A DNA stretch of 64,000 bases from Agromyces protaetiae (GTDB lineage: Bacteria > Actinomycetota > Actinomycetes > Actinomycetales > Microbacteriaceae). How positions within the stretch are numbered: position 1 is the stretch's first letter; each line of letters opens with the position of its first letter. Below, one piece after another: positions 1 to 9,856 of the stretch. The position numbers were made by a program, and so were the translations under genes. Under the pieces are notes generated by a model, which made no database searches, was not told the origin of the DNA, and worked only from the letters and a program-made list of their open reading frames with translations. The stretch is taken from assembly GCF_030866785.1 (NCBI RefSeq), contig NZ_CP133018.1:1178001-1242000 (forward strand). The letters are read 5' to 3'.

Positions 1-418
1 AGCAGTGCTCGACCAAACCCGTGTTGGCGGGCTGAGCCACCCGCACGCGCTCCGTGAAACTCCGGGTGTACGACTCGGAAGCGGGGATCTCGACGATCTT
101 CCACCCCACCACCGTGAAGTCGTCGTTCATGGCCTGCACGACGCACGCCGTCTCGTTGCCGGCGGGTACCGAGAGGTTCCAGCTCACCTCGACGGCACGC
201 TCGTCGTTGAGGAGCTGGTGCGCCGTGCCCGCGACCTGGAGCGAGGGGCGCTGCCCGTCGAGTCCCGCCCAGACCACCCACGCGACGAGCACGACCGCGA
301 GGGCCACCGCGCCGGCGATCAGCAGCCAGCGGTCGCGGCGTCGGTGCTTCTGCGTGCGGCCGTACCGTGCGCCGAGCTCGTCGTCGACGGACGCCGGGGC
401 CGCGGGCACCGTGCTCAT
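1..418 (-). CDS. DUF4307 domain protein, C-terminus cut by window edge
   Basis: Reading the minus strand from an ATG at 416-418 gives about 139 residues without a stop up to the window edge. The N-terminus (MSTVPAAPASVDDELGARYG) is followed by a basic stretch (RTQKHRRRDRW), one transmembrane helix at about residues 32-52, and an extracytoplasmic domain with the motif VEVSWNLSVP and a cysteine in ETACVVQAMN. This layout matches actinobacterial DUF4307 proteins, which have no assigned reaction and usually sit near mca and greA. It is divergent from the small membrane gene that starts at 515. The end of the protein lies outside the window, so its length cannot be checked. Confidence 0.8.
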   Translation of the reverse strand, partial: MSTVPAAPASVDDELGARYGRTQKHRRRDRWLLIAGAVALAVVLVAWVVWAGLDGQRPSLQVAGTAHQLLNDERAVEVSWNLSVPAGNETACVVQAMNDDFTVVGWKIVEIPASESYTRSFTERVRVAQPANTGLVEHC

Positions 419-514
419 TCCGGGCTCCCTCCGGATCGGATCGACTAGGCTTGCAGTTCAGCCTAATCGTTCCCCGCGAAGGCCAGTCGCCACCAGAAGA
501 AGAGGGCCGCACCC

Positions 515-826
515 GTGCACCTGCTCGCCTCCCTCGCGATCGTCGCCGCCGAGAACCAGGACGAGTTCGATCCCAACGACGTCACGCCGGGCGTCGCCGG
601 GTTCGTGCTGACGTTCGTGGTGATGGTCGTCGTGCTGTTGCTCATCTTCGACATGGTGCGGCGCATCCGCCGGGTCAACTACCGTGCCGAGGTGCGTCAG
701 CAGCTCGAGCAGGAGCAGCTCGCGGAGGAGCGCGGCGAAGAGGCGGGCGAGGCCGACGGCGAAGCCGTCGACGGCGGGTCAGTCGACGGTCGGGGCGACC
801 GACCCGGGCGGGGCGAGACGCCGTAG
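515..826 (+). CDS. Small single-pass membrane protein, unknown function
   Basis: The product is 103 residues from a GTG start. One strongly hydrophobic helix at about residues 26-46 (GFVLTFVVMVVVLLLIFDMV) is followed by a short basic patch (RRIRRVNYR), a glutamine/glutamate-rich probable coiled coil (QQLEQEQLAEERGEE) and an acidic, glycine-rich tail. The positive-inside rule puts the C-terminal part in the cytoplasm. Small proteins of this form are common beside DUF4307 genes in Micrococcales. I do not recognise a named family. The conserved-looking membrane and coil design makes it more likely a real gene than a shadow of the opposite strand. Confidence 0.7.
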   Translation: MHLLASLAIVAAENQDEFDPNDVTPGVAGFVLTFVVMVVVLLLIFDMVRRIRRVNYRAEVRQQLEQEQLAEERGEEAGEADGEAVDGGSVDGRGDRPGRGETP

Positions 827-862
827 GGCCCAGTCGCGCGGTGCTGAGCCCACGTGCCGTGC

Positions 863-1669
863 TCAGCCCACGTGGTAGGCGGGCTGCAGGGCGATCAGCA
901 GCGTCGCCGTCCAGTGGCAGATGAACGCGAGCACCGTGCACAGGTGGAAGATCTCGTGGAAGCCGAAGTGCCCGGGCCAGGGGTTCGGCCGTTTCAGGGC
1001 GTAGACGACCGCGCCGATCGTGTACAGCACGCCGCCGACGACGACGAGCACCATCATCGCGACGTTGACGCTCAGGAGGTCGCCGAGATACATGACCGCC
1101 GCCCAGCCGAGCAGGAGGTAGATGGGCACGTAGAGCCAGCGGGGCGCACTGATCCAGAACACGCGGAACCCGATGCCGAGCAGCGCGCCGCCCCACACGA
1201 ACGCGAGCAGCAGCCAGCCCTGGTCAGGCGGGAGCGCGAGAATCGCGAGCGGCGTGTAGGTTCCGGCGATCAGCAGGAAGATGTTCGCGTGGTCGATGCG
1301 CTTGAGCACGACCTTGGTGCGGGGCTGCCAGTTGAACCGGTGGTAGAGCGCCGAGTTGCCGAACAGCAACATGGACGTGAGCACGAAGACCGCGCTCGCC
1401 CACTTGGCCCAGGCACCGTCGGCGAGCACGATGAGCACGACGCCCGCCGCGATCGTGACCGGGAACGTGCCGGCGTGGATCCAGCCGCGCCAGGTCGGCT
1501 TGAGCTCGGCTGGCGCGGCGACGGATGCATCGAGCAGCGGGATGTTCGGAAGGTCCGGCCCCTCGCGCTCATCACGTGCGACGGCCGCATCGGCATCATC
1601 GAGCTCGTCTGGCGCATGCTCGAGGTGCTCGGCCACGTCTTCGAGCTCGTGGCGATCCGGTCGTCTCAT
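863..1669 (-). CDS. Hemolysin III family (PAQR/TrhA) membrane protein
   Basis: The protein has 268 residues. About 65 N-terminal residues are polar and acidic; the remainder forms seven predicted membrane helices. PAQR/hemolysin III signatures are visible: a serine/histidine motif in FGNSALYHRF (about residues 103-112), RIDHANIFLLIAGTYTP (about 123-139) and a C-terminal HEIFHLCTVLAFICH. In this superfamily the conserved histidines and Asp bind a metal. Bacterial members such as TrhA are linked to membrane-energetics homeostasis; haemolysis has been shown for only a few. The N-terminal extension is longer than in typical ~210-residue members, so an internal start is possible. It is divergent from uppS with a 60-bp gap. 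Confidence 0.85.
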   Translation of the reverse strand: MRRPDRHELEDVAEHLEHAPDELDDADAAVARDEREGPDLPNIPLLDASVAAPAELKPTWRGWIHAGTFPVTIAAGVVLIVLADGAWAKWASAVFVLTSMLLFGNSALYHRFNWQPRTKVVLKRIDHANIFLLIAGTYTPLAILALPPDQGWLLLAFVWGGALLGIGFRVFWISAPRWLYVPIYLLLGWAAVMYLGDLLSVNVAMMVLVVVGGVLYTIGAVVYALKRPNPWPGHFGFHEIFHLCTVLAFICHWTATLLIALQPAYHVG

Positions 1670-1717
1670 GCGCCCACACTACGGCCGTCCGGTCACTGGT
1701 TGCTGTGAGCGAAGTTG

Positions 1718-1723
1718 TAGCGT
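1718..1723 (+). promoter_or_regulatory. Candidate -10 element (TAGCGT) for uppS
   Basis: The TANNNT hexamer TAGCGT ends 6 nt before the uppS GTG at 1730. This spacing would put the transcription start at or next to the start codon, giving a leaderless mRNA, which is common in Actinomycetota. No convincing -35 is seen. Confidence 0.4.
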
Positions 1724-1729
1724 AGGTGC

Positions 1730-2515
1730 GTGCACACCAGCGATCGAGCTCAGGGTCGCGGCATCCTCTATCGGCTCTACGAACGACGGCTCCGCAAAGA
1801 CGTCGATCCGGCGTCGATGCCGCGTCACGTCGCGATGATCATCGACGGCAACCGGCGCTGGGCGAGGCAACTGGGCTACGAGTCCGCGGCGCACGGCCAC
1901 CGGGCGGGCGCGGCGAAGATGCGCGAGTTCCTGGAGTGGTGCGACGACCTCGGCATCCAGGTCGTCACGCTCTACCTGCTTTCGAGCGACAACCTCAGCA
2001 ACCGGCCCTCGGCCGAGCTCTCCGATCTCATCGAGATCATCGCCGAGCTCGCGGAGGAGCTCTCGCACTACCGCGACTGGCGGGTGCAGCACGTGGGCAG
2101 CGATCAGGGGCTGCCGGCTCCACTCGTCGCCGCCCTCGATGCGGCCGAGCAGCGCACGGCCGGCAATCGCGGTCTGCACGTCAACCTCGCGGTCGGCTAC
2201 GGCGGCCGTACCGAGATCACCGACGCGATGCGGTCCATCGTCGCCGCACACCACGCGGAAGGGCGGAGCCTCGAAGACCTCGCGGAACGGCTCACCCCCG
2301 AGCTCATCGGTGAACACCTCTACACGGGCGGCCAGCCCGACCCCGATCTCATGATCCGGACGTCAGGGGAGCAGCGATTGAGCGACTTCATGCTGTGGCA
2401 GGCGGCGCACAGCGAGTTCTACTTCGTCGAGGCGCTCGGGCCCGACCTGCGGCGCGTGGACTTCCTCCGAGCCGTCCGCGATTACGCCAAGCGGCATCGC
2501 CGGTTCGGCAGCTGA
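1730..2515 (+). CDS. uppS: Isoprenyl (undecaprenyl) diphosphate synthase
   Basis: This is a cis-prenyltransferase that condenses isopentenyl diphosphate onto an allylic primer, giving the polyprenyl carrier lipid for peptidoglycan and other envelope polymers. It has 261 residues, which fits the family. The signature IDGNRRWAR carries the catalytic Asp at about residue 39, and the C-terminal box RTSGEQRLSDFMLWQ (about 210-224) contains the conserved substrate-binding Arg and Ser residues. The GTG start was chosen because an internal Met would remove the N-terminal helix, and because a -10-like element lies just upstream. Chain length (C50 or C55) and double-bond pattern cannot be read from sequence. 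It also supports the presence of an isoprenoid pathway together with ispH in this window. Confidence 0.95.
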   Translation: MHTSDRAQGRGILYRLYERRLRKDVDPASMPRHVAMIIDGNRRWARQLGYESAAHGHRAGAAKMREFLEWCDDLGIQVVTLYLLSSDNLSNRPSAELSDLIEIIAELAEELSHYRDWRVQHVGSDQGLPAPLVAALDAAEQRTAGNRGLHVNLAVGYGGRTEITDAMRSIVAAHHAEGRSLEDLAERLTPELIGEHLYTGGQPDPDLMIRTSGEQRLSDFMLWQAAHSEFYFVEALGPDLRRVDFLRAVRDYAKRHRRFGS

Positions 2516-2598
2516 CCTCGAGCCCCGCCGCGGGCGCAACCCCCGGGCGGGCCGACCCGTCGTTCTGGCACACTGAGCCGGAACGGGAGGGTGTATTC

Positions 2599-3723
2599 GT
2601 GTCCATCGACGACTACCTGGCGGGCTTCGGCGAAGAGCCCGGCTATCTCGACTATGGCCGGGTCGGGCCGCTCTCCCGCGTCGCCGCCGAAGAGAGCACC
2701 GCATACACACAGCTCCTCGAGCGCGCGAGATACGGCAGTCTCGAGGCCTTCGCGGCCCAGGACGCCCGCGTGCGTGCGGCCGCGGCCCTGCTCACCGGAT
2801 TCCCGACGGAGCAGATCGTGTTCCAGCCGAACACGACCCAGGGCCTCATGCACGCCATGTTCGGCCTCACCGGCGGCGTGCTGCTCTCGGCCGAGGAGTT
2901 CCCGAGCCTGCCGATCTCCGCGGTCCGCGCGCAGGACGCGCTGCACGTCACGCGACCGACCTGGCTCGAGGCCGAGCGCGGGCGAATCACGCCCGGCGCG
3001 ATCCGAGAGCAGCTCGACACCCGGATCGAGGCGGTCGCCCTGAGCCTCGTCGACTCACGCACCGGGTACCTGTGCGACCTCGAGGGCATCCGTCAGGTGA
3101 TCGGCGACCGGCTGCTCATCGTCGACGCCGTGCAGGGCTTCGGCGTCGTCGACGCACCGTGGCAACTGGCCGATGTCGTCGTGAGCGGCGGCCAGAAGTG
3201 GTGCCGGTCCGGGTGGGGCACCGGTCTCATGGCGCTGTCCGAACGGGGGCTGGACCGGCTCACCCCGGTGTTCTCCGGCTACACGGGAACCGACGCAGCC
3301 GAGGAGGAGGGGTGGGGCGAGGTGCCGCCACCCGCTGGCGACGCACGCGCCTTTCGGGTCTCCAATCCCGACCCGATCGCCGAGGCCCGGTTCGCGGCCG
3401 CGCTCGAAGAGCTCGCGTTGGTCGGCGTCCCGGCCGTCAACGCGGCGATCGCCGAGCGGGTCACCGAGGTCATCGATCTGGCCGACGAGTTCGCCGTCGC
3501 CGTCGCGAGCTCGCGCGACGAACACGAGCGTGCCGGCATCGTCGTGCTCGAACCGCCCGCCGAGCAGGTCACGCTGCTCTCGGCCTCGCTGCACAATCAC
3601 GGCGTGACCGTGACGAGTCGCCCCGGCACGATCAGGTTGAGTGTCCACGCGGGCACCGGCGAGGAGACCATGGACATGCTGCGCGCCGCCTTCGTCTCGT
3701 ACGCCACGGCCGCCGTCTACTGA
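2599..3723 (+). CDS. PLP-dependent aminotransferase class V-fold enzyme
   Basis: The protein is 374 residues from a GTG with a strong Shine-Dalgarno (GGGAGG at 2585-2590, 8 nt upstream); the open frame runs further upstream into uppS and that part is spurious. Fold-type I PLP features are visible: [14 protein letters not shown] near residue 75, the Asp motif [12 protein letters not shown] (about 175) and the Schiff-base lysine in [14 protein letters not shown] (about 195). The fold is shared by cysteine desulfurases, kynureninases and isopenicillin-N epimerase-like enzymes. There is no desulfurase cysteine loop of the NifS kind, so that activity is unlikely. The substrate is unknown. It follows uppS on the same strand after an 83-nt gap. 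Confidence 0.85.
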   Translation: MSIDDYLAGFGEEPGYLDYGRVGPLSRVAAEESTAYTQLLERARYGSLEAFAAQDARVRAAAALLTGFPTEQIVFQPNTTQGLMHAMFGLTGGVLLSAEEFPSLPISAVRAQDALHVTRPTWLEAERGRITPGAIREQLDTRIEAVALSLVDSRTGYLCDLEGIRQVIGDRLLIVDAVQGFGVVDAPWQLADVVVSGGQKWCRSGWGTGLMALSERGLDRLTPVFSGYTGTDAAEEEGWGEVPPPAGDARAFRVSNPDPIAEARFAAALEELALVGVPAVNAAIAERVTEVIDLADEFAVAVASSRDEHERAGIVVLEPPAEQVTLLSASLHNHGVTVTSRPGTIRLSVHAGTGEETMDMLRAAFVSYATAAVY

Positions 3724-3988
3724 TCATCCGCGGACGAAGCCGCGAGCGACCGAGGAGCACGCGAACCGAGATTCGCCGCGCCGCGTCTTGCGAGGCTCCG
3801 CTCCTCGACCGGCGATTGATGAACACACGGAGTCCGCCCGCGTGTCGATACCGGAAAACGCCGCCCGTGGACGTACCTTCGCCTCATCGGGCAAAGCGTC
3901 CGATCGAGTCGGCTCGATGACCGCTCGTGGAAGGGGTCGCCGGCCGGCTTCGACAAGCCGAGCGAACACGCTCGGGGCGGGAGCGGTC

Positions 3989-5374
3989 GTGGCAACAGGT
4001 GCAACTTCCCAGTCCGGTGGTCGACAGGCGGGGCGCGCTGCGGCGCAGCCCCGTTTCGCGTCTCAAGGGGCGACGAGTCAGGCCGAACGGACCTACGTGC
4101 TCGACACGTCGGTGCTGCTGTCCGATCCGCGGGCGCTGTTCCGATTCGCCGAACACGCCGTGGTGCTCCCCGTGGTGGTCATCACCGAGCTCGAGGCCAA
4201 GCGAAACGACCCCGAGATCGGCTACTTCGCGCGGCAGGCGCTGCGAATCCTCGACGAGCTGCGGGTCGAGCACGAACGGCTCGACTTCCCGATCTCGGTC
4301 GGCGACGGCGGTTCGCTCCGCGTCGAGCTCAACCACTCGAACCCGGCGGTGCTGCCCAGCGGGCTGCAGCTCGGCGACAACGACTCGCGCATCCTCGCGT
4401 GTGCGGCGAACCTCGCGAACGACGGCGTCGCGGTCACCGTGGTCTCCAAGGACCTGCCGCTGCGGGTGAAGGCCGCCGCGATCGGCTTGGAGGCCGAGGA
4501 GTATCGCGCGGAGCTCGCGATCGACTCGGGCTGGAACGGCATGGCCGACCTCTCGCTCGGGTCGAACGACATGGCGAAGCTCTACGAGCACGAGCAGCTC
4601 GTCATCGGCGGCGCGGCCGGCATGCCGATCAACACGGGCCTCGTGCTGCACTCCGACCGCGGTTCCGCGCTCGGCCGGGTCGTCGGCGACGACGGCGAGG
4701 TGCGGCTCGTGCGCGGTGACCGCGAGCTGTTCGGGGTGCACGGACGGTCGGCCGAGCAGCGGCTCGCGGTCGACCTGCTGCTCGACCAGGAGATCGGCAT
4801 CCTCTCGCTCGGCGGGCGTGCGGGCACCGGCAAGTCGGCGCTCGCGCTGTGCGCTGGGCTCGAGGCGGTGCTCGAGCGACAGCAGCACAAGAAGATCATG
4901 GTCTTCCGCCCGCTCTACGCCGTGGGAGGCCAGGAACTCGGCTACCTCCCGGGCGATCAGGCCGAGAAGATGAACCCGTGGGCGCAGGCCGTGTTCGACA
5001 CGCTCGGCTCGGTGGTCTCCGACAACGTGCTCGACGAGGTGATCGAGCGCGGAATCCTCGAGGTGCTGCCGCTCACGCACATCCGCGGTCGTTCGCTGCA
5101 CGACGCGTTCGTGATCGTCGATGAGGCGCAGTCGCTCGAGCGCAACGTGCTGCTCACCGTGCTCAGCCGCATCGGACAGAACTCGCGGGTCGTGCTCACG
5201 CACGACGTCGCGCAGCGCGACAACCTGCGGGTGGGCCGGCACGACGGCGTCGCCTCGGTCATCGAGACGCTGAAGGGGCATCCGCTCTTCGCCCACATCA
5301 CGCTCACACGCAGCGAGCGCTCCGCGATCGCCGCTCTTGTGAGCGAGATGCTCGACGGCGCCGAGCTCGCCTGA
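3989..5374 (+). CDS. PhoH family protein with N-terminal PIN domain (PhoH2 type)
   Basis: The protein is 461 residues from a GTG with GGGAG at 3979-3983; an upstream in-frame ATG at 3917 has no ribosome site. A PIN nuclease domain covers about residues 35-160 ([11 protein letters not shown] with the metal-binding Asp, [11 protein letters not shown], and [12 protein letters not shown]). The PhoH ATPase domain follows, with a Walker A in [13 protein letters not shown] (about 275) and a DExx-type Walker B in [11 protein letters not shown] (about 375). Actinobacterial PhoH2 proteins are described as RNA helicase/ribonucleases. The 265 bp upstream hold no other gene. The gene ends at a strong convergent terminator shared with fumC. 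Confidence 0.92.
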   Translation: MATGATSQSGGRQAGRAAAQPRFASQGATSQAERTYVLDTSVLLSDPRALFRFAEHAVVLPVVVITELEAKRNDPEIGYFARQALRILDELRVEHERLDFPISVGDGGSLRVELNHSNPAVLPSGLQLGDNDSRILACAANLANDGVAVTVVSKDLPLRVKAAAIGLEAEEYRAELAIDSGWNGMADLSLGSNDMAKLYEHEQLVIGGAAGMPINTGLVLHSDRGSALGRVVGDDGEVRLVRGDRELFGVHGRSAEQRLAVDLLLDQEIGILSLGGRAGTGKSALALCAGLEAVLERQQHKKIMVFRPLYAVGGQELGYLPGDQAEKMNPWAQAVFDTLGSVVSDNVLDEVIERGILEVLPLTHIRGRSLHDAFVIVDEAQSLERNVLLTVLSRIGQNSRVVLTHDVAQRDNLRVGRHDGVASVIETLKGHPLFAHITLTRSERSAIAALVSEMLDGAELA

Positions 5375-5393
5375 CGAGGGCCCAAACCACGAG

Positions 5394-5438
5394 CACCGGA
5401 TGCCTCGTGCCGCACTGTGCGGCACGAGGCATCCGGTG
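5394..5438. terminator. Convergent bidirectional terminator hairpin (phoH/fumC)
   Basis: A perfect 22-bp inverted repeat (5394-5415 with 5417-5438) leaves one unpaired base at its centre and lies between the stops of phoH and fumC. Its stem begins with CACCGGATGCCTC, a word that recurs in other terminators of this window. There is no U-tract; such hairpins usually serve both strands in actinobacteria. Confidence 0.8.
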
Positions 5439-5455
5439 GTTGCCGGTGAGGTGAC

Positions 5456-6868
5456 CTACGCGACCGGCGGGTGCGTCATCGAGAGCAGGTCGAGGGCGGC
5501 GTCGAGCTGCGCCTCGGTGAGCTCGCCGCGCTCGAGGTACCCGAGGTCGACGACGGCCTCGCGCACCGTGATGCCCTTGGCGACCGAGTGCTTCGCGATC
5601 TTCGCGGCGGCCTCGTAGCCGATGAGCTTGTTCAGCGGCGTCACGATCGACGGCGACATGCCCGCGAGGGCCGCGATGCGGTCGTGGTTCGGCTCGAGGC
5701 CGTCGACGGTCTTGTCGGCGAGGATGCGCACGGCGTTCGTGAGCAGCCGGATCGACTCGAGCAGCGCCGTGCCCATGACCGGGATCTGCACGTTCAGCTC
5801 GAACGTGCCCGACGCGCCCGACCACGCGATGGTCGCGTCATTGCCGATGACGCGCGCGGCGACCATGAGCACGGCCTCGGGCACGACCGGGTTGACCTTG
5901 CCCGGCATGATCGACGAGCCCGGCTGCAGGTCGGGGATGTGCAATTCGGCGAGGCCCGTGTTCGGGCCCGAACCCATCCAGCGGATGTCGTTGCAGATCT
6001 TCGTGAGGCTCACGGCGATCGTGCGGAGCGCGCCCGAGGCATCGACGAGGCCGTCGCGGTTCGCCTGCGCCTCGAAGTGGTCGGCGGCCTCGGTGATCGG
6101 CAGCTCGGTGTCGCGCTGCAGCAGCTCGATGACCAGCTGCGGGAAGCCCGCAGGCGTGTTGATGCCCGTGCCGACCGCGGTGCCGCCGAGCGGCACCTCG
6201 GCCACGCGGGGGAGCGCGGTACGGACGCGCTCGATGCCGAGCCGCACCTGGCGGGCATAGCCGCCGAACTCCTGGCCGAGGGTGACGGGCGTGGCATCCA
6301 TGAGGTGCGTGCGGCCGGGCTTCACCAGCTCGGCCCACGCGGCGGACTTCGCCTCGAGTGCGACCGCGAGGTGGTCGAGCGCGGGGATGAGGTCGTCGAT
6401 GAGCGCGGCGGTCACCGCGATGTGCACCGACGTGGGGAACACGTCGTTCGAGGACTGCGACGCGTTGACGTGGTCGTTCGGGTGCACCTTGGCGCCGAGC
6501 TTCTCGGTCGCGAGCGCGGCGAGCACCTCATTCATGTTCATGTTGGAGCTCGTGCCGCTGCCGGTCTGGTAGACGTCGAGCGGGAACTGGTCGGTGAAGC
6601 CGTGCTGCCCCGCGATGACCTCGTCGGCCGCCGCGACGATCGCCTGCGCGATGTCGACGTCGAGTACGCCGAGCTGCGCATTCGCCTGCGCGGCGGCGCG
6701 CTTGATGCGCGCCAGCGCGGCGATCTGCGCGGGCTCGAGGCCGTCGCCCGAGATCGGGAAGTTCTCGACGGCGCGCTGCGTCTGCGCACCGTAGAGCGCC
6801 GACACGGGAACCCGCACCTCGCCCATCGTGTCGTGCTCGATCCGGTAGTCGGCGGCGGTGTCCACCAC
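5456..6868 (-). CDS. fumC: Fumarate hydratase, class II
   Basis: This TCA-cycle enzyme interconverts fumarate and L-malate, is oxygen-stable, and works as a cytoplasmic homotetramer. It has 470 residues, the usual length. The superfamily signature [11 protein letters not shown] (about 324-334) is intact, as are [14 protein letters not shown] (about 104-117) and the catalytic-histidine region [13 protein letters not shown] (about 184-196). Two adjacent GTG codons (6868 and 6865) could start it; a GAAGGGA ribosome site favours this area. It is the last gene of the xseA-xseB-DUF4245-CA-fumC unit, 65 nt after the carbonic anhydrase, and ends at the convergent hairpin. Carbonic anhydrase and fumarase side by side is a recurring actinobacterial arrangement without a clear biochemical link. 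Confidence 0.97.
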   Translation of the reverse strand: MVDTAADYRIEHDTMGEVRVPVSALYGAQTQRAVENFPISGDGLEPAQIAALARIKRAAAQANAQLGVLDVDIAQAIVAAADEVIAGQHGFTDQFPLDVYQTGSGTSSNMNMNEVLAALATEKLGAKVHPNDHVNASQSSNDVFPTSVHIAVTAALIDDLIPALDHLAVALEAKSAAWAELVKPGRTHLMDATPVTLGQEFGGYARQVRLGIERVRTALPRVAEVPLGGTAVGTGINTPAGFPQLVIELLQRDTELPITEAADHFEAQANRDGLVDASGALRTIAVSLTKICNDIRWMGSGPNTGLAELHIPDLQPGSSIMPGKVNPVVPEAVLMVAARVIGNDATIAWSGASGTFELNVQIPVMGTALLESIRLLTNAVRILADKTVDGLEPNHDRIAALAGMSPSIVTPLNKLIGYEAAAKIAKHSVAKGITVREAVVDLGYLERGELTEAQLDAALDLLSMTHPPVA

Positions 6869-6933
6869 GGTGTGATTCCCTTCGGTCGGGGCGGCGGCCC
6901 GCGCGGGGCCAGGAAGGCGGTGCGGTCGGCGGT

Positions 6934-7587
6934 TCAGATGCGGCCGACGACGACGTCGGTCTCGGCACGGCCCTCGACGAGCCGGTAGTTCGCACCCACG
7001 ACGGCCAGCCTACCTTCGGCGATCGCGTCGGAGATCATCTCGGAGCCGTCGATGAGCTCCTGCACGGTCGTGCGCAGATGCTCGCGCCCGACGTACGCCG
7101 CGTCGACGTCGGTCGGGTTCACCGGGGCGTCGGCGGCGGCACCCGCGACCTTGCGCACGGCGGGCACGATGCGGTCGGTCAGCGACGCGATGTGCGGGGG
7201 CAGCGGCGAGGCATCCGCAGCCTGCGACTCGATCGCGGCGCGCACCGCGCCGCACTCGTCGTGCCCCAGAACGAGGATGAGCGGGACGCCGAGCACCCCG
7301 ACCGCGTACTCGAGCGAGCCGAGCACCGAGTCGGTCACGACCTGGCCGGCATTACGCACGACGAACGCATCGCCGAGGCCGAGGTCGAAGATGATCTCGG
7401 CCGACAGGCGCGAGTCGGCGCAGCCGAAGATCGCGACGCGCGGCGTCTGCTGCAGCGCGACCGCCGAGCGGCGCTCGGCGTTCTGCCGCGGGTGCGACGG
7501 CTGGCCCGACACAAACCGCTCATTGCCCTGGCGGAGGTCCCGCCAGGCTTCTGCGGGGGTCACGCTCGGCTCCGACACGTCGGTCAC
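6934..7587 (-). CDS. Beta-carbonic anhydrase
   Basis: This enzyme interconverts CO2 and bicarbonate, using zinc. It has 217 residues. The zinc ligands of the beta class are all present: Cys and the Asp-Arg dyad in FGCADSRL, and His plus Cys in GHDECGAV. The start is the GTG at 7587, preceded by GAGGAG; the longer open frame upstream translates intergenic sequence and was rejected. It lies 58 nt after the DUF4245 gene in the same transcription unit. The length and the [12 protein letters not shown] context fit the plant/bacterial beta family rather than alpha or gamma carbonic anhydrases. Confidence 0.93.
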   Translation of the reverse strand: MTDVSEPSVTPAEAWRDLRQGNERFVSGQPSHPRQNAERRSAVALQQTPRVAIFGCADSRLSAEIIFDLGLGDAFVVRNAGQVVTDSVLGSLEYAVGVLGVPLILVLGHDECGAVRAAIESQAADASPLPPHIASLTDRIVPAVRKVAGAAADAPVNPTDVDAAYVGREHLRTTVQELIDGSEMISDAIAEGRLAVVGANYRLVEGRAETDVVVGRI

Positions 7588-7645
7588 GGTGCTCCTCTCA
7601 TGGGCGGCCGCCCGGCCTCGCGAGGCCGGACGTCCGCCGGTCGTC

Positions 7646-8290
7646 TCATTGGTCTTGGATCGCGGGCGTGATCGCGTCGGCGAGCGCGCCGAACTCGGCC
7701 GGCGCGGCCGTGCCGAGCAGCACAAACGTCGTATCGCCCGCCTCGGTGACCATGCCGTACTTGGCATTGCCCACCGGGTCGGACGTCGACCGGTTGTCGT
7801 ACACGGTCCAGTCGATGCCGTCGATCGTCGTCGTGCCGGTCGCGCCGGTGCGGGCGAGCAGCTCGGCGACCCATGTCGGGTTGGCGTCGATGGCCTGGTA
7901 CATGCCGATGAACTCGTCGTCGGGCGTCAGATAGCCGACGTACCAGGCGGTCACCTGGTCGGCGTCGCTGCGCCGGATCTCGGCCGCGTTCGCACGCCAG
8001 CCCTCGGGCAGCTCGGGCACCGCGAGCGGGGCGCTCACGGCGGCCTGCGCCTGCGCCGCGGTCGCCGCGACGTCGATGTCGGGTTCCATGGCGGTGTCGC
8101 TGCGCGGCACCACGAGCACGATCACCAGCACGAGGGCGAGGCTCGCGACCAGTGCGTAGACGAGGTTCATCACGGTCTGCCGCTGCCGGTGCTTGAGGCT
8201 GTTCTCGGCTTTGCGTGCCGCGGTCTCTTCGGGCGTCTCGGGCCGGCCGAGCTCGGCGACGACCCGGGGCGCGCGCGATTCGCGGGCCAT
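7646..8290 (-). CDS. DUF4245 domain membrane-anchored protein
   Basis: The protein has 214 residues. A cytoplasmic N-terminus (RPETPEETAARKAENSLKHR) leads into one transmembrane helix (about 42-62, VMNLVYALVASLALVLVIVL) and an extracytoplasmic domain with LPEGWRANAAEIR and DGIDWTVYDNR. This is the usual architecture of DUF4245, an actinobacterial family of unknown role found next to exonuclease VII genes. The ATG at 8290 overlaps the xseB stop by one base (TGATG), which implies translational coupling. The LPEGW motif and beta-rich C-terminal part resemble secreted ligand-binding folds, but I cannot assign a ligand. Confidence 0.85.
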   Translation of the reverse strand: MARESRAPRVVAELGRPETPEETAARKAENSLKHRQRQTVMNLVYALVASLALVLVIVLVVPRSDTAMEPDIDVAATAAQAQAAVSAPLAVPELPEGWRANAAEIRRSDADQVTAWYVGYLTPDDEFIGMYQAIDANPTWVAELLARTGATGTTTIDGIDWTVYDNRSTSDPVGNAKYGMVTEAGDTTFVLLGTAAPAEFGALADAITPAIQDQ

Positions 8291-8526
8291 CAGGCGCCGC
8301 TCGCGTCGGATTCGGAGGCCCGGCCGCCGGCCCTGGCCTGGTCGAGACGCGCCTTCGCGCCGATCAGCCACTCTTCGCACCGTGCCGCGAGCGCCTCGCC
8401 ACGCTCCCAGAGCGCGAGCGACTGCTCGAGCGTGGTCTGGCCCTGCTCGAGCTCGGCCACGACCTGCACGAGTTCGTCGCGCGCCTGCTCATAGCTCAGC
8501 TGGGCGACATCCGTGGGGGTTGGCAT
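8290..8526 (-). CDS. xseB: Exodeoxyribonuclease VII small subunit
   Basis: This is the small subunit of the exonuclease VII complex, which degrades single-stranded DNA from both ends. It has 78 residues. The helical-hairpin core is recognisable: [20 protein letters not shown] followed by [22 protein letters not shown]. The start is the ATG at 8526, 23 nt after the xseA stop; the longer open frame upstream is antisense to xseA's coding frame. Its stop overlaps the next gene's start. Position and order (xseA then xseB) are standard. Confidence 0.95.
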   Translation of the reverse strand: MPTPTDVAQLSYEQARDELVQVVAELEQGQTTLEQSLALWERGEALAARCEEWLIGAKARLDQARAGGRASESDASGA

Positions 8527-8549
8527 GGGTGCCAGTCTAATTGACGGGG

Positions 8550-9839
8550 CTATCCGCCCGAGGCCGCGCCTGAGCGGCCATCCGTCGCCGTCGCCGTCGG
8601 CCCGGGCACCGGGCCGCGCGACTCGGCGGCGACGCGGCCGTCGGCGAGCGTCACGGTGAGTGATGCTCCGGCGGGCGCGGCGGATGCCTCGTACAGCACG
8701 TGACCGTCGGCGCCCTGCACGATCGCATACCCCCGGTCGAGCGTGGCCTGCGGCGACAGCGCGCGCAGGTGCCCGCGCAGCTCGCCGATGCGGTGCTGCT
8801 GTCGCTCGAGCATCCGCTCGACCAGCTCGCTGCCGCGTGCGACGTAGCGCGTCACCTCTTCGGCGCGGCGGTCGACGATCCACGACGTCGTCGCGAGCGA
8901 CGGCCGGGACCGCAGATGCTCGATGCGGTCGATCTCGCGCGTGAGGATCGCGGAGAGCCGCATGCCGAGCCGCGCGCGCGTGTGCTCGACGCGCGAGAGC
9001 TCCTCGGCGACGTCGGGCACGACGCGCTTGGCGGCGTCGGTCGGCGTCGACGCACGCAGATCGGCGACCTCGTCGAGCAGCGGCCGATCGGCCTCGTGCC
9101 CGATCGCGCTCACGATGGGCGTCGACGCCGCCGCGGCCGCGCGCACCAGGCGCTCGTCGCTGAAGCCCAGCAGGTTCTGGAAGTCGCCGCCGCCGCGCGC
9201 GACGATGATGACCTCGACCTCGGGGTCGGCGTCGAGCCGCTCGATGGCCCGCACGACCTCGGGCACGGTGCGGTCGCCCTGCACCGCGGCGTAGACCGTG
9301 CGGAACTCGACCGCGGGCCAGCGCAGGCGGGCGTTGCGCAGCACATCCTGCTCGGCGTCGGAGTCGCGGCCCGTGACGAGCCCGACGACGCCCGGCAGGA
9401 ACGGCAGCGGCTTCTTGCGGTCCGCCGCGAACAGACCCTCGGCCGCGAGCTGCGCGCGCAACCGTTCGAGCCGCTCGAGCAGATCGCCGAGCCCGACGTG
9501 CCGCAGGTCGTAGACCTGCATGGTGAGCGAGCCGCCCTTGACCCACCAGTTCGGCTTCACGAGCGCGACCACGCGGTCGCCCTGGGCGAACTTCTCGGTG
9601 AGCCGGGCCCGCACCGACGACCAGATCGTGAATGAGACCGTGGCGTCGACGTCGCAGTCCTTGAGCTTGCCGTAGACGTTGCCCGCGGAGATGCCCCACT
9701 GCGTGAGCTCGCCCTCGACCCAGACGGTGCCGAGCCGGTCGACATACTCCTTGAGCTTCCCGGAGAGCACGGAGACGGGCCACGGCGCCTCGCGCGTGGT
9801 GGGGCCTTGGGCCAATGGACGCTCCCAGCCGCCCGTCAT
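8550..9839 (-). CDS. xseA: Exodeoxyribonuclease VII large subunit
   Basis: This is the catalytic subunit of exonuclease VII, which acts on single-stranded DNA in recombination and repair. It has 429 residues. An N-terminal OB fold (about 20-115, starting [24 protein letters not shown]) is followed by the catalytic core with [34 protein letters not shown] and [20 protein letters not shown], then a coiled-coil segment and the terminal LDRGYAIVQ motif. The ATG at 9839 is the only good start that keeps the OB fold; the open frame continues upstream through the antisense of ispH and that part is spurious. Only 24 bp separate this start from ispH, so the two promoters must overlap or intrude on the other coding region. 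Confidence 0.95.
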   Translation of the reverse strand: MTGGWERPLAQGPTTREAPWPVSVLSGKLKEYVDRLGTVWVEGELTQWGISAGNVYGKLKDCDVDATVSFTIWSSVRARLTEKFAQGDRVVALVKPNWWVKGGSLTMQVYDLRHVGLGDLLERLERLRAQLAAEGLFAADRKKPLPFLPGVVGLVTGRDSDAEQDVLRNARLRWPAVEFRTVYAAVQGDRTVPEVVRAIERLDADPEVEVIIVARGGGDFQNLLGFSDERLVRAAAAASTPIVSAIGHEADRPLLDEVADLRASTPTDAAKRVVPDVAEELSRVEHTRARLGMRLSAILTREIDRIEHLRSRPSLATTSWIVDRRAEEVTRYVARGSELVERMLERQQHRIGELRGHLRALSPQATLDRGYAIVQGADGHVLYEASAAPAGASLTVTLADGRVAAESRGPVPGPTATATDGRSGAASGG

Positions 9840-9850
9840 CTGACGCCGCT

Positions 9851-9856
9851 TAGGAT
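9851..9856 (+). promoter_or_regulatory. Candidate -10 element (TAGGAT) of a leaderless ispH promoter
   Basis: TAGGAT ends 7 nt before the ispH GTG at 9864, so the transcript probably starts at or near that codon. The hexamer lies inside the 24-bp gap between the xseA and ispH starts. No clear -35 is visible. Confidence 0.5.

Noticed and set aside
2599..3723. Second cysteine desulfurase
   Set aside because: The PLP fold is shared, but the SSGSAC-type catalytic loop is missing.
5471..6988. Long open frame (505 codons) on the plus strand opposite fumC
   Set aside because: It is the antisense shadow of fumC; its product is a low-complexity Arg/Glu/Val-rich sequence with no fold, and fumC is unambiguous.
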